From assembly GCA_963556195.1 (NCBI GenBank), contig OY744517.1, forward strand, positions 86,688,214 to 86,752,213: a DNA stretch of 64,000 nt, given 5' to 3'. Positions 1-10,412 of the stretch are shown piece by piece. Under the pieces are notes generated by a model, which ran no database searches, had not been told where the DNA came from, and was given only the letters and a program-made list of their open reading frames with translations. Positions within the stretch are counted from its first letter, which is position 1, and every line of letters starts with the position of its first letter. This stretch comes from Sepiola atlantica. Its lineage: Eukaryota; Mollusca; Cephalopoda; Sepiida; Sepiolidae. The position numbers were made by a program, and so were the translations under genes.

Positions 1-258
1 TTTACTTCAATGCCATAATATCATCTTAGTAATTCAAGCACCATGACACTAAAAATGATAAAAGAGTAATTGATCCTTAAATGCATACATCTGATACATA
101 CACTTTTTCTTTTATTTAAGAAACCGTTTTAAGAAAAAGATCAGATCTGAGAGTGGAAGAGACCTAACATCTGTTGCTGGGTTGGCGAACTTAGTTACCA
201 ACCATTTCAAGAGACAAAGGACATTAAACAGTTTTGATGCAAGTGAATTTGATAGAAA

Positions 259-335
<77 letters not shown>
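259..335. repeat. (TA)n microsatellite
   Basis: Nearly pure TA dinucleotide tract of about 75 bp. It lies downstream (minus-strand sense) of the PLE 3' UTR at 470-1065. Several other PLE-related pieces in the window also abut TA tracts. Confidence 0.95.
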
Positions 336-343
<8 letters not shown>

Positions 344-470
344 TTAAATAAATTTTTCGTGGTACAAAATTTAATAACGGCGAGGAATACGGACGTTTGG
401 GACATTTTGGGAGGGTAGAATGAAATTAAACAAGTATAAAAACGAGAGGAAACGATTTTAAAAAAATTAA

Positions 471-520
471 TTAATGTACTAAGCCGGCTTTCGTCCACAC
501 TCATCATGGTATTAACATGG
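471..520 (-). ncRNA. decayed hammerhead ribozyme in PLE 3' UTR
   Basis: Read on the minus strand, the order of parts is that of a type I hammerhead: an AUGAUGA box, a two-base-pair stem II (GU/AC with loop GUGG), GAAA, a palindromic helix III (AGCCGGCU), a U at the cleavage position and a partial stem I. The first core base, an essential C in active ribozymes, is A here, so it is probably inactive. It sits about 110 bp downstream of the stop of the PLE fragment at 630-1065. Hammerheads in PLEs are established knowledge; assigning this one is inference from the pattern and position. Confidence 0.5.
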
Positions 521-629
521 AAGTAATTAAATACGACTAAAAACTAAAAAATATATAATAGTGACAAGTTTAGAAGGACAAAAAAAATTATGAAAAAAAA
601 AATATGGGGAGAAGGGTCACAAGTTGATC

Positions 630-1065
630 ACATTAAGTCCTAAAAGCCACTCCTTTTGTTTACAAAGGGAGGGTTTGATTGACTTGATATATATGGCTTC
701 CAGGACTTTGAGGTGGAATAGAGAATGCGATCTACTTATGACAGAAAACCAGTCACTAGTGTACGTCGACGCACATTCGGCGCTATTTATAAGATGGTCA
801 GCAATAGCAGACCCGGATGTATTGACTAAATTATTTAAATTATTTAGTCGGCCCTGGCGTATGGCAGGGGGATGTGTTGTTTGATTCTGGATTCAAACCG
901 TTGCACTGTTCTTCCCCCGTATACGGCATCGCACCGACATTTAAATTGATAAATAATATTACTGATATGTTGGGGTGGGAGAACATCCTTATGAATAGAT
1001 TTGAGCAAAGGTCGAGCAGAAAAAACAATTCTAGGATTAGATGCCTGGTAACACCAACGCACAGC
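630..1065 (-). pseudogene. Penelope-like element C-terminal fragment (GIY-YIG endonuclease)
   Basis: The minus strand encodes two consecutive stretches in different frames. The first (about 1062-844) reads through ISNIIYQFKCRCDAVYGG and then RTVQRFESRIKQH, matching the cysteine-containing start and the GIY-YIG-type core (Y-x-GRT...R...H) of Penelope-like retroelements. The second (about 825-630) contains FSVISRSHSLFHLKVLEA, IKSIKPSLC and a terminal KEW, as in the conserved end of PLE proteins. A frameshift near 835 separates them, so it is a pseudogene. No reverse transcriptase domain is seen upstream, where a TA tract begins at about 1120. The clade within Penelope-like elements cannot be settled by eye. 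Confidence 0.75.
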
Positions 1066-1114
1066 TAAAGAAATTTGATTAGCAAATATTTATATATACA
1101 TTTATATTTATATA

Positions 1115-1247
<133 letters not shown>

Positions 1248-1294
1248 GTTTCTTGTTGTTATTGTTACCATCCATTTATGACCTTTATTACACT

Positions 1295-1701
1295 ACAGAC
1301 TGGAGGTCACTTTCTAAGAATTCAGCCATTGCCTCGAATATATGCACGTCTGTTTTACTCACATGATGAGAGTAGAGTGTATTGTCGTCAGCAAATATAC
1401 CCATCTCAGGCACAATGTCATCAGGGAGGTACTTTATGAAAATCAGGAACAATAAAGGTCCAACGATCGATCCTTAATGTACATCTGCATTTATGTCATG
1501 TTATTCGGATGAACCCCCATCGTGGACAACCTGGATATTTTTTTTGGATAGGAAGGATCTAATTATATTAAATATTCGTCTAATAATACCATATGAATTA
1601 ATTTTTGTGAGAAGACTTTTATGCCAGCCCTTCTCAAAGACTTTGGATATATCAAGTGTTAAGAAAAACATATGTAGACTAGCAGTCGAAAGAATATACA
1701 T
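1295..1701 (-). pseudogene. non-LTR retrotransposon reverse transcriptase relic
   Basis: The minus strand has LDISKVFEKGWHKSLLTKI, the RT motif normally read as LDISKAFD.VWH, then, after an in-frame stop, [25 protein letters not shown] (normally GVPQGSVLGP) and finally [11 protein letters not shown], the catalytic FADD/YADD box. Two in-frame stops and the loss of the first catalytic D (KAFD to KVFE) show it is dead. The style of the motifs is that of CR1/Jockey-like LINEs. It is truncated at about 1250 by the TA tract. Confidence 0.8.
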
Positions 1702-1839
1702 AGTTTTTGCTTGAATTTTTCAATTCATGCAAATACGTCAGAAATTTGTAGGTTAAAGTTTATGACGAAGCAAAATGATGTTGGTTTTTGAGAATTATGG
1801 TATTTACAAATATACAAGCATTTTTTCTTCATTTTTTAT

Positions 1840-2340
1840 TTTTAGCTTTTTCCAGTATTTTTTTTCTGGCTTTTGAAATTCAATAAATAACATCATAGAG
1901 TTTACTGATTTTGTGGCTTCTGAACGACCACGGGTTTAGACATACGCTTGCTTTTTAGTGTGGGAAAAACCTATTTCACCAAAAAGAGACACTTGATTTG
2001 TACCAAAAACAATGCTTCATCTTGAAGGAGTTTTCCTTCACTGCCCGAGGACAGAACAGATATAGTGTTCAATCAGGACAATTTACTTCGATTTAAAAAA
2101 GCATTTTTTCCTAACTTTTCATTTTTTTTTAACTTTTTTATTTTATTTTAAACTTTTTCCAGTGTTTCTATTTCTTGCTTTTCAAATCCAATAAATAACT
2201 TAATAGATCGCTTTTTAGTGTGGGGAAAAGCAAATGTCCCGAAAACGGGGCACTGGATTGGTATCCCCCCCCCCCAAAAAAAAAATGTCTCAGTCTAGAA
2301 GGATTTATTTTCGCCAAAACATGAAGAAATCCTATTTCAA
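1840..2340 (-). repeat. two diverged copies of the type-2 U2-headed repeat body
   Basis: Segments at about 1848-2060 and 2155-2315 repeat one another: each has a TTCCAGT..TTT..CTGGC/TTGC stretch, CAATAAATAAC, TTTTTAGTGTGGG and a GGAAAA/GGCAC block, ending in an AGTCTAGAAGGATT or GAAGGAGTTTTCCTTC block. The same body occurs at 44690-44857, where a U2-like head is attached, and in reverse at 3740-3835. No U2-like head is visible here, so these are 5'-truncated copies. Confidence 0.5.
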
Positions 2341-2433
2341 TCACCTGAATTACTTACAGTGATATGTTTTTTCTAATTTTTCAGACTTGTAACTCTAATA
2401 TATTTTTTTCAATTACATCATTATTTTATATTT

Positions 2434-2466
2434 CCCCGGGCAATGCCGGGACACGGATCCAGTTAG
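2434..2466 (+). mobile_element. Helitron-like 3' terminus
   Basis: A 16-bp hairpin (CCCGGGCAATGCCGGG) is followed by 16 bp ending GTTAG before a T-rich TATA stretch. This resembles Helitron 3' ends, which carry a GC hairpin about 10-12 bp before CTRR-T. The terminal bases deviate from CTAG, and no 5' end was identified. Confidence 0.45.
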
Positions 2467-2734
2467 TATATATATGAGAGAGATTGATTGATGTCCATTC
2501 CAACAACGCAAAAAAATTGTATCAAGCAAAGTGCTTTATTCTCAATTTCCTACAGCATTTTATTATTGGAGCCATACAATCAAACCAAGTTTGAATTTTA
2601 GATAAAAATGAATCTTCAGAGGGACAAGGAAAATCGAATAAAGAAAAACTCACATTTGTACAATTTCCCAAAATACAAGTCGAAATTCGCGATACGTGTG
2701 TCGACGGTTCAATTTGATTGCTTACATGTAGGTG

Positions 2735-4326
2735 AAGATACCTCGGATATTTGTGAAATTTAAAAAAATAAGTATTGGACATCAATTAATAAATATTCCC
2801 CAAATCTTTATTTTTTGGAAATATTTTAAAGGATTTTTATGGGGCATAACATGAGCACACCCTACCATTTAAAGATTTTAATATTTCAGATTTGCATTAA
2901 ATTTGATCTATAGTAATCAGACACCAATTAAGTAAAATTTACTGAATTTCAATTTCTTTTTAAAGACTCCTTAAACATGAGCATTAATTTTGGGGCATTT
3001 TCTAGAATCAAAATCGGACCAAGACAACAATAGGGACCCCAGATCTTTAACACAAGACGCGGGACATATTTTGGAATCACCGGTTGACCTCGCAATACAC
3101 GTGGTCTCTATTTACAAAACACTTGTAAATAGATCTTTTATTTATGTTAATAAATGCAGTATATTTCGGAATTTTTTTTTTCTTTTAACATGTTAATATT
3201 TATTTTAAGGCAGAGAGTTCATAAATAAAACAAATAAATATTAACATGTTTTCTTTTAAAACATGTTTTTGTGTCACTATTTACAAAACAACTCGGGTTT
3301 TTTTTCTTTTAACATGTATATGCTTTTTTAAAAATCGGCTGACTTGTAATCTGTCGTTTTGCAATAAACAAAACAATTTATCATTTTTTTTTTTTACTTT
3401 TATTTACTAAATAAAAACAGATTTTAAACGCAATTCTATATTTCGTGTTGTGTATTTTAAGAAAAAGTGGATACTTTTTTTTCTTTTCGTAGGGAGGCGA
3501 GTAACTAGCGAAGTTTTATTTATTTGTTTATAATTGTTGCTTACAGAAAAAAAAGGAAAAAACTTCATAAATTTTAAATTGCTTCCGTTTGGAAACTGAT
3601 TTTTGAAGTCTAACTCCGCCCTCGTGGGGAGGCAAAACGAAAGATTACAAGTCAGCCGATTTTTTAAAAAGCGTATATATTTCGTTTATTTATTAAAATA
3701 ACTTGCGTAATCATCCGTTTTGCCTCCTCAGGCTAGGAGCAATGTGTAGTATGGAAAAATCCTTCTAAACTGAGGTAAGATCCAGAGTGCCCCTTTTTGG
3801 GAAGCTTGATTTTTCCCTACAAAACGAAAGATTACTTAAGTACGGTGATAAATATTTCATACCCCCCCCCATTTCTGCCCTCGTGGGGAGGCAAGTAAAT
3901 AGTGACACAAAAACATGTTTTAAAAGAAAACATGTTAATATTTTATTTGTTTTATTTATGGACTCTCTGCCTTAAAATAAATATTAACATGTTAAAAAAA
4001 AATAAAAATCCGAAATATACTGCATTTAGTAAAATAAATAAAAGATTTATTTACAAGTGTTTTGTAAATAGAGACCACGTGTATTGCGAGGTCAACCGGT
4101 GATTCCAAAATATGTCCCGCATCTTGTGTTAATGATCTGGGGTCCCTATTGTTCTCTTGATCCTCAAAATCATATAAGTGATTATGATAAAAATTTGCAA
4201 ACGATTCTAGACATAAATTTTTTTATCATATCTTGATTTTAATCTTCATAAAGAGACATTAAAGTGATACATAACTGTTTTGGTCGCTGAATTAATTTTA
4301 CCTGTTCTGTGACGAGTATTCAGCTA

Positions 4327-4327
<1 letters not shown>
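2735..4327 (+). mobile_element. Helitron-like element, split by a foldback transposon
   Basis: Non-coding DNA at 2735-3015 and 4164-4327 matches, in the same order, the reverse complement of 38040-38460 (shared landmarks: AACAAATATTCCCCAAAT, GGAATATTTTAAAGG-like, TTTTCTAGAATCAAAATC, TATCTTGATTTTAATCTTCA, ACCTGTTCTGTGA). The right end is an imperfect hairpin at 4301-4316 followed by CAGCTAG and T, the CTAG|T ending of Helitrons. The two halves are separated by the foldback element at 3016-4163. It has no coding capacity. Confidence 0.6.
3016..4163. mobile_element. 1.15-kb foldback transposon with long terminal inverted repeats
   Basis: The left arm (3016-3284) and right arm (3895-4163) are about 269-bp inverted repeats at high identity; each end starts GGA(C/T)CAAGA and reaches GGGACCCC at base 25. 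The 8-bp direct repeat TCAAAATC lies immediately outside (3008-3015 and 4164-4171). An 8-bp duplication fits hAT- or P-type cut-and-paste transposition. The 610-bp centre encodes nothing recognisable and has its own smaller inverted pair (about 3331-3365 against 3631-3671), plus a reverse piece of the type-2 repeat at 3740-3835. The element interrupts a Helitron, so it is the younger insertion. Confidence 0.8.
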
Positions 4328-4328
<1 letters not shown>

Positions 4329-4386
<58 letters not shown>

Positions 4387-4396
4387 CAAACCTACA

Positions 4397-4429
<33 letters not shown>
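4329..4429. repeat. (TA)n microsatellites
   Basis: Two TA tracts (about 4329-4383 and 4400-4429) separated by a short non-TA spacer, directly before the foldback at 4430. Confidence 0.95.
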
Positions 4430-4432
<3 letters not shown>

Positions 4433-4700
4433 TACTTTTATTTACACAGACATGTACAAAATCTGCGACACTGGCATGTCGATGTTATCGATGAACAGCT
4501 ATTATAAACTGAGATCTCATCAGGAAGAGTTAGAATCTGATCTTAACCTTAGATCATAGGTTCTTTCCAAATATGATCTAAGGTTAAGATCGGATTCTAA
4601 CTCTGCCTGATGAGATCTCAGTTTATAATAGTTGTTGATCGATGACATCGACATGCCAGTGTCGCAGATTTTGTACATGTCTGTTTAAATAAAAATAATC
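4430..4700. repeat. foldback inverted repeat between TA tracts
   Basis: About 129-bp arms (4430-4558 and 4572-4700) are near-perfect inverted copies around a 13-bp spacer, so a transcript would fold into one long hairpin. Each arm holds a CCTGATGAGATCTCAG-like box, resembling the first half of a hammerhead core, but no CGAAA partner was found. TA tracts lie on both outer sides. Confidence 0.8.
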
Positions 4701-4793
4701 ATATATAAAAGCTCTATTTGATATTGAGCACTTTTTATAAACCCGGTTGAAATTCTTTGGATTACTACCCTGTGGATATTTTACCTGGATTAT

Positions 4794-4797
<4 letters not shown>

Positions 4798-4843
<46 letters not shown>
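4798..4843. repeat. (TA)n microsatellite
   Basis: TA tract on the outer side of the 4430-4700 foldback. Confidence 0.95.
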
Positions 4844-4844
<1 letters not shown>

Positions 4845-4981
4845 TAGATATATTAATGGTAAATTATCAGCGAAACGAGCCTTATTGCTTGCTTTCCATT
4901 TCAACAGGTAACAAAAGAAGATGAAATTATATGAATTCTTTCAGCCTGAAGAACATGCAAGTTATAATACAAGACACATAA

Positions 4982-5071
4982 GTGGCAATAATACAAATAA
5001 GTCAAATAATACAAATAAGTAAAATAATACAAATAATTCAAATAATAATAATAACAACAACAACAACAACA
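4982..5071. repeat. AATAATACAAATAAGT and (AAC)n low-complexity repeats
   Basis: Short tandem copies of a CAAATAAGTNAAATAATA-type unit followed by a run of AAC triplets. The DNA from 5080 to 5570 holds no gene I recognise; 5500-5530 shares a GTAGTTTGCTTGAA stretch with 8380-8410 and with the reverse of 62305-62335. Confidence 0.7.
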
Positions 5072-5574
5072 AAGAGATGATGCAACAAAACATGTGAACC
5101 ATTAACTGATATTGAGAAAGCAAAGACATTCAGCCTGCAAAACGGCCAAATAATGAAATTCTATGCTTTCAGGATGTCAACCAGAATGAATGTCAACGCA
5201 AAAGCAGAATGCAAACAGCAAAATTATCTCACAAATAATTAATGATAGCTTCCTGCGTGAACCTCCATCTCCCAATCTAATCCGAGAAGCCAACCAAAAC
5301 TCTGCTATAAAGCACCGTTGCTGACCCACTAATACCATTATTAGTTCTATGGCTTCAGAAAGACTTCGGCTTCTATACTTTCTACCATTTGATATCAGAG
5401 TTTTGATCATTCCGAGTTCAGAGAAGCAAAATGATTTATATTTCTGTTATTCTTGTGATTTAGGTTATTCAGTGATAATAGTCACTTTAATAAAAGTGTG
5501 GTGTAGTTTGCTTGAAGCATTGTGCATAGTGTGTACTCAAATGTAATAATTAATTACGTTATTTAGCTAAATAA

Positions 5575-5925
5575 TCCAACATATAAAATTATCTTGTGAG
5601 ATTTTAAAAGTTGGACTTAAATAGCATTTAAGCTGACATGTTGAACTTTGATTCTGACTAGCCAAACTTTCATGTTTTACCATGGTATTGACACTATAAT
5701 AAAGTACTTCGCTTTAGTTTATTTTTTAAAAAATGATGTAGTCTTACCCGGACAACTGGAAAAGTGAAAACATGTTTCAGTTATAACCTAAAAATAGCTC
5801 ATTATTTATTGATGAATATATTATTTGTTTCTCTTACAACTAAAATTTTATTTATTTTTCTGTATAAAAAAAAAAAAAAAAAATGACTTCACTACATCCA
5901 GGGCAGCACCGGGTAGGTACAGCTT
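5575..5925 (+). mobile_element. non-autonomous Helitron-like element
   Basis: The left part (from ACATATAAAATTATCTTG) matches 10670-10790 and is non-coding. The right end is a decayed hairpin (CCAGGGCAGCACCGGG) followed by TAGGTACAGCTTA, close to the GC hairpin plus CAGCTAG|T typical of Helitron 3' ends. A poly-A run precedes it. Confidence 0.45.
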
Positions 5926-5989
5926 ATATTAATAATAATAATTATAATACTAACAATAATAATAATTATTATTATCATTATTATTATTA

Positions 5990-6325
5990 CTAGTGGGACC
6001 CTGTGGAAATTCCACAGTGTTTTCTACATCAATCTGTATAATTTACTGTTAATAATATTATCCGGTGTCTAGAAATATGCTCATATTTTACTCACCAAAA
6101 TTTTGCAAGACGGGATGGAAGTATATATATTTATTTATATTACTTGGTTGCCGGGGCAAAAGCTGTCTCTTCAGAAGTCACCATCGGTCACGACTCCCCT
6201 CTAACTCGCATCCTCCCTCCCCACTCTCTACCCCCCCCCCCCCCGTTGTCAGGGGCAAATCTTAAATAGGTGCGTCAGATCGTGACACACAAAATAAATA
6301 ACACACACTCTATCGTATTAATATA
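5990..6325 (-). mobile_element. short Helitron-like element (minus orientation)
   Basis: On the minus strand it ends with a perfect hairpin (CTGTGGAATTTCCACAG, 6001-6017) followed by GGTCCCACTAG and T. The other end (about 6265-6325) has the TATATTAATACGATAG and GTGTGTCACG sequence that recurs at 6655, 7780 and 8050 and is likely the 5' terminus. The 3' end is closely similar to that of 9902-10412. There is no coding content. Confidence 0.6.
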
Positions 6326-6327
6326 TA

Positions 6328-6359
<32 letters not shown>

Positions 6360-6386
6360 GAAGAAGAAGAAGAAGAAGAAGAAGAA
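6328..6386. repeat. (AAT)n-(AAG)n microsatellite
   Basis: AAT triplets change into AAG triplets at about 6359. The rest of 6390-6700 is AT-rich and holds another Helitron-type 5' end near 6655-6693. Confidence 0.9.
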
Positions 6387-6947
6387 ATTTTGAATATTAA
6401 AAAAAATAAATAATAAATAAATATTGTAAGCCTGAAACCGGCCCATTTGGTAAGCGTTTCCGCGTCTCCTCAGCCTTCCAGAATGCCCTCCTCCTTCCAC
6501 GCTGAAGCCACAGAGCAGGGTCAGTTAATAGTTTAATTAAGTAAATTTTTATCTATTTAACATGGTAAAGTCGCCGCTTTTCAGCTAGATGTTACGGTTT
6601 CGATTCTAAGTTTCTTCATCCAATTTATTTGTTGTTTATTTATTGCATTTCTTTAGGGGCGTGACACACGAACACACATGCTATCATATTATTAATATTA
6701 CTAGCAGGACCCGTGTAAATTACACGAAATGATGTTTTTAATACTAATTATCTTGTTCCTAACCTATACATGCTTGAATAAAATATAAGATTTGGACTTG
6801 TATATTTATTTTTTAAAAACGAACAATACATGAAACAATTTACAAAACTTCTTTATATACAATATTTCTAGTGAAGGTAATATTTCGACGACTAAACCTT
6901 ACTTTGAAAATGTTTTCGATTAAATTAAATTTGGCTCCAATTCATGA

Positions 6948-7327
6948 ATATTTATTTACTCCTCTCCAGGAGTTAGGCACAAGGCCAGTTTTATCTTACT
7001 CCAACAAGTAAGATGTGACCCATGGTCGGGTTGGGAAAGTGGGACTTGAAAAGCCATCGCTCGAGAAGGTAAGCACTCTGGCCATTAAAAATTGCCTGAG
7101 CAGCCCCGTTGGCATTCCCCGGTAGGGGCGCCCCAGGCAGTAAGCAATAAACTTACTCCTCCCCAAAGAGGGGAGGCGAAGCCTGGGAGGGTGGACCTCC
7201 TAGAACTGCACAGGACAGACCCATAGACCGGCGTAAATCAAGCCTCGAAGACAAGACAATACCAGTCTATGGGGTGCAGTATCCATCGGAACAGATACTA
7301 CACTTTGATCTTAGCCAAAAATCCAAG
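6948..7327 (-). mobile_element. U2 snRNA-derived SINE, copy 1
   Basis: On the minus strand the 5' end reads TTTTTGGCTAAGATCAA then GTGTAGTATCTGTTC, matching the first about 40 bases of U2 snRNA, including the GUAGUA branchpoint-pairing segment. A 300-bp unrelated body follows, with a 12-bp stem (CCGGTCTATGGG pairing with CCCATAGACTGG) and a CCTGGG..CCCAGG hairpin. The 3' tail is GCCTTGTGCCTAACTCC and a hairpin, ending AGTAAATAAA. Flanking 11-bp direct repeats CCAATTCATGA (6937-6947 and 7328-7338) are target-site duplications, showing retrotransposition of the whole unit. Confidence 0.85.
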
Positions 7328-7345
7328 CCAATTCATGAGTAGCAT

Positions 7346-7737
7346 TTTATTTTTATTTACCTCCCCAGGAGGTTAGGCACAAGGCCAGTTTTATCTTACT
7401 CCCACAAGGTAAGATGTGACCCAAGGTCGGGTCGGGAAAGTGGGACTTAAAAAACCAGCGCCCGAAAAGGTGAGCACTCTGGCCATTAAAAATTGCCTGG
7501 GCAGCCCCGTCGGCATTCCCCGGTACTGGCGCCCCAGGCAGTAAGCAATAAACTTACTCCCCCCCCCCCAAAGAGGGGAGGCAAAGCCTGGGAGGGTGGA
7601 CCTCCTAGAACTGCACAGGACAAACCCATAGACCGGTGTAAATCAAGCCTCGAAGGCCAAGACAATACCAGTCCATGGGGTGCAGTATCCATCGGAACAG
7701 ATACTACACTTTGATCTTAGCCAAAAGGCCAAGTATG
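7346..7737 (-). mobile_element. U2 snRNA-derived SINE, copy 2 (adjacent insertion)
   Basis: Near-identical to copy 1 over its length, with a better preserved head (CTTGGCCTTTTGGCTAAG). Its own 12-bp target duplication CATGAGTAGCAT (7334-7345 and 7738-7749) overlaps the right target repeat of copy 1, so the two inserted independently at the same spot rather than by tandem duplication. A poly-C run at 7559-7568 is a local expansion. Confidence 0.85.
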
Positions 7738-8469
7738 CATGAGTAGCATACAAAGATTCGGAAGGTCGTTGCTTTTGATGTAAGCATGACACACAAAATC
7801 ACACACGCTATTGTATTAATATGTGTTTTCCCGGTCGCCCCCTCCCTACCTCTTTTCCCCTTCCCATCGAAATGTAAAAAAAAATCTTAGAGGTCGGTTT
7901 GGATCGAACTATAAACCAGTCGGGCCGAAGTCAAAAAGTCTACGTCGCTAACCGTGGCGGCAAAGGGAAATACTTGAAAATGTTTCGAAAATTAGGCGAA
8001 TTGAATGTTTTTCAAAATCTAGGTGCGGTACGCATGCACAGAGCTCTTGCCGGAAGCGTGACACACGAACACACATGCTATCGTATTAATATATAGATTA
8101 TTATTGTTATTAATATTACGCTCATCATGTTTGCAATTTAAATATGTCAGACACTGGAATGTTTACCACATGAAAAAAACTATAAATGTAATCGCTTTAA
8201 ACTCTCTATAGAGCATTGTCCTAAATGCATACGGTAATGAGTTGATATCTCTAAGAAGCAGATACTGATACAACATGTATAGGACAAGTGGTGGCGCAAG
8301 GATCTCATCCCCATCAATCAATAATAGGGCACTCTCTCATAGTTTACTTTTTGTAAACAAATCAGTCTTAATTCGAAGGATGTTGTAGTTTGCTTGAAAC
8401 ATTATGCATATAATATAAGAAGTTTAATTCTTATTTTTTTTATCGACCATACCAATGCAATTTTGGTTG

Positions 8470-8720
8470 AAGACAGTTTAATACAAGGCTTGGTTGCTTT
8501 GTTTTACGGCATATTGACCTTTTTCGGATTATTTAATTCCGAATCAGGTCATTTTGGTGAAAGTTTTTATGCTTCAAGTTCATTATATCTTCAAATATTT
8601 ATTCATAGTGTTTGGTGTAATTGTTTCGTAGAGGAAAATTGCCGTTTTTGTTTTGGGCTTTGCAGGACGTGATTGAGTTTTTCAAAGCGAAAGGAAAAAA
8701 AACAATAACATCAATGTTTG
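8470..8720 (+). repeat. dispersed repeat with CGGCAT hairpin
   Basis: Contains ACGGCATATTGACC, GGTTATTTAATTCCGAATC and GGTCATTTTGGTGAAA, shared with 28670-28930 (two copies), 35865-35935 and 61675-61790. In the better copies CGGCAT/ATGCCG and AACCC/GGGTT can pair into a hairpin. The class is unknown. Confidence 0.6.
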
Positions 8721-9901
8721 GTGCAGTTTAGGTCAGGAAGCCGATATCTTCAGACAGCCTAATCTGATAGCACCAGATATTACGAGGCAACAGTAAATAC
8801 ATAAAATCACAATATTGAAGGATTCAATAGTGTTTAATTAAATATTTATTTACCAATGTAGAATCAGAATGGTAAGGTATAGTGTCATATTTTATTTTTA
8901 TTTTGTTTAATGTTCAAGATACACCAGGAACAACAAATTAGAAAACTATTCAATTTTATCGAAAGTTCTGACACTTATTAAATAAATTATATATTTTATG
9001 AGGAATACAAGTTTTCAAATTTAACATCACACTTTTGGAAAGAGTAGAAGTTTTAACAATTAAGGAATCTATGCAGTACCGTATTTATTTTTTAATATGT
9101 TGTTATTGTTGAACGCGACTCCATATAATTTTTTATGACAATATTTTAAGTGAGGGATACAAAAATAAAACTGAAAAAATAGCGCTGTTGAAATTTTCCT
9201 TCCGATCCTCTCCATCACGCTTGAACACTGGTTGGTGAATTCGTAGGTAAAGGAAGACTGGTTCTGGATAGGGTACTGGGGCAGTAATCCCGGACACAAA
9301 CATTCTATCGTTTTACTTTTCAACATTTATTTGCTGTACTCAATATTCGCTAATATCTCTTTTCATTGGTTTTTTTCCTGCATTTTTTTATTTTCATTCT
9401 TATTCAAAACGTGATATTTTCTTCTTCGTATGTTTCTTATTCGCCTTAATTATTATCTTTTTATCATCTGTTCTTTCTTTTTATTTTGATCGCTTTTCTT
9501 CCTGTATTCTTCAATTCTTTCTTTCATTCTTCTTATTCTCTTCTTTTCTCTTTCGTCATGCATTCTTTCGCAACATTCTTTTTTTCTTCTTCCCGTATTC
9601 ATCCATTTTTCCTTTGATTATTCTTATTCTTTTCCTTTCTCTTTTCTTATTCCACTGATTCTTTGGTTCTGGATAGGGCACAACATTTCAAAATAGTAAA
9701 GGAGAATGTTTCGAAATAAGCATTCCCAATACAACACACATTATTTCAGTAGTAGTTATGCAATTAACTTAGTTTTTAAGGTTTCATTAAGTGCCAACAT
9801 TCCATTAGTCAGTATTTGTAAGTCTATTATATCTAACATCTCTTTATGCCAAATTTAACGCCATTCCGACTCATAGTTTTGGAGTTTATAAGTGTCTATA
9901 A
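8721..9901. other. unassigned AT-rich DNA
   Basis: Nothing recognisable. A pyrimidine-rich stretch (about 9360-9660) has loosely repeated TTCTTTC/TTCTTATTC words; the short reading frames show no domain signature. Confidence 0.5.
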
Positions 9902-10412
9902 TCTATATAATAATAATAATAATACACTAAGGTATTTCATGTTCGTGCGTACATTATCACCTTTCACACACATTAAAAAATGAGATCGTTTGATCAGAAA
10001 AGATGGTGATTGGTAATTAACCTTAAACCGCTGAAGTAAAAAAGTTCCAACTTTACCGATTTTAAAATGAATTGTTCTAAAATCAAATTATGTCCTTCTG
10101 TTTACAATACATTTTCAAAAAGTGACATTCGTTTTATTGATTTGAAGAATATTGACCTGGCAATTATTTTTAACGATAAGAAGACAGAGAATTTTTTTTT
10201 TAAGAATTAAATTGCTATAATTTTAAATAAATAAAGACGAGACATATCCGTTTTATTTATTTAAAGAATATTGAGTTGACAATGACAATTATTTCTGCGG
10301 AAACCTTAATATTGACCCTGCAAAAATTATTTCAAATTAAATATTATTTTGAACAGTAAATCATACAGATTGATGAAGAAAGCACCGTGGAATTTCCACA
10401 GAGTTCAGCTAG
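9902..10412 (+). mobile_element. non-autonomous Helitron-like element, ~510 bp
   Basis: It probably starts at TCTATATAATAATAATAA after an A, and ends with the hairpin GTGGAATTTCCAC followed by AGAGTTCAGCTAG and T. A/T-flanked TC...CTAG termini with a hairpin about 12 bp from the end are the Helitron signature. The end matches the reverse of 5990-6050 closely (AACAGTAAATCATACAGATT-like). Confidence 0.6.

Larger units (their letters stand above)
6701..8097 (-). mobile_element. Helitron-like element carrying two U2-SINE insertions
   Basis: The minus-strand 3' end is CTAG (6701-6704) preceded by a perfect hairpin CGTGTAATTTACACG (6712-6726). A likely 5' terminus, TCTATATATTAATACG and GTGTGTCACG, lies at 8050-8097; another copy of that sequence at about 7780-7830 suggests nesting. 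Two U2-derived SINEs occupy 6948-7737. It has no coding content. Confidence 0.5.

Noticed and set aside
6948..7737. True U2 snRNA genes
   Set aside because: Only the first about 40 bases match U2; the Sm site and 3' stem-loops are missing, and target duplications surround a larger unit.
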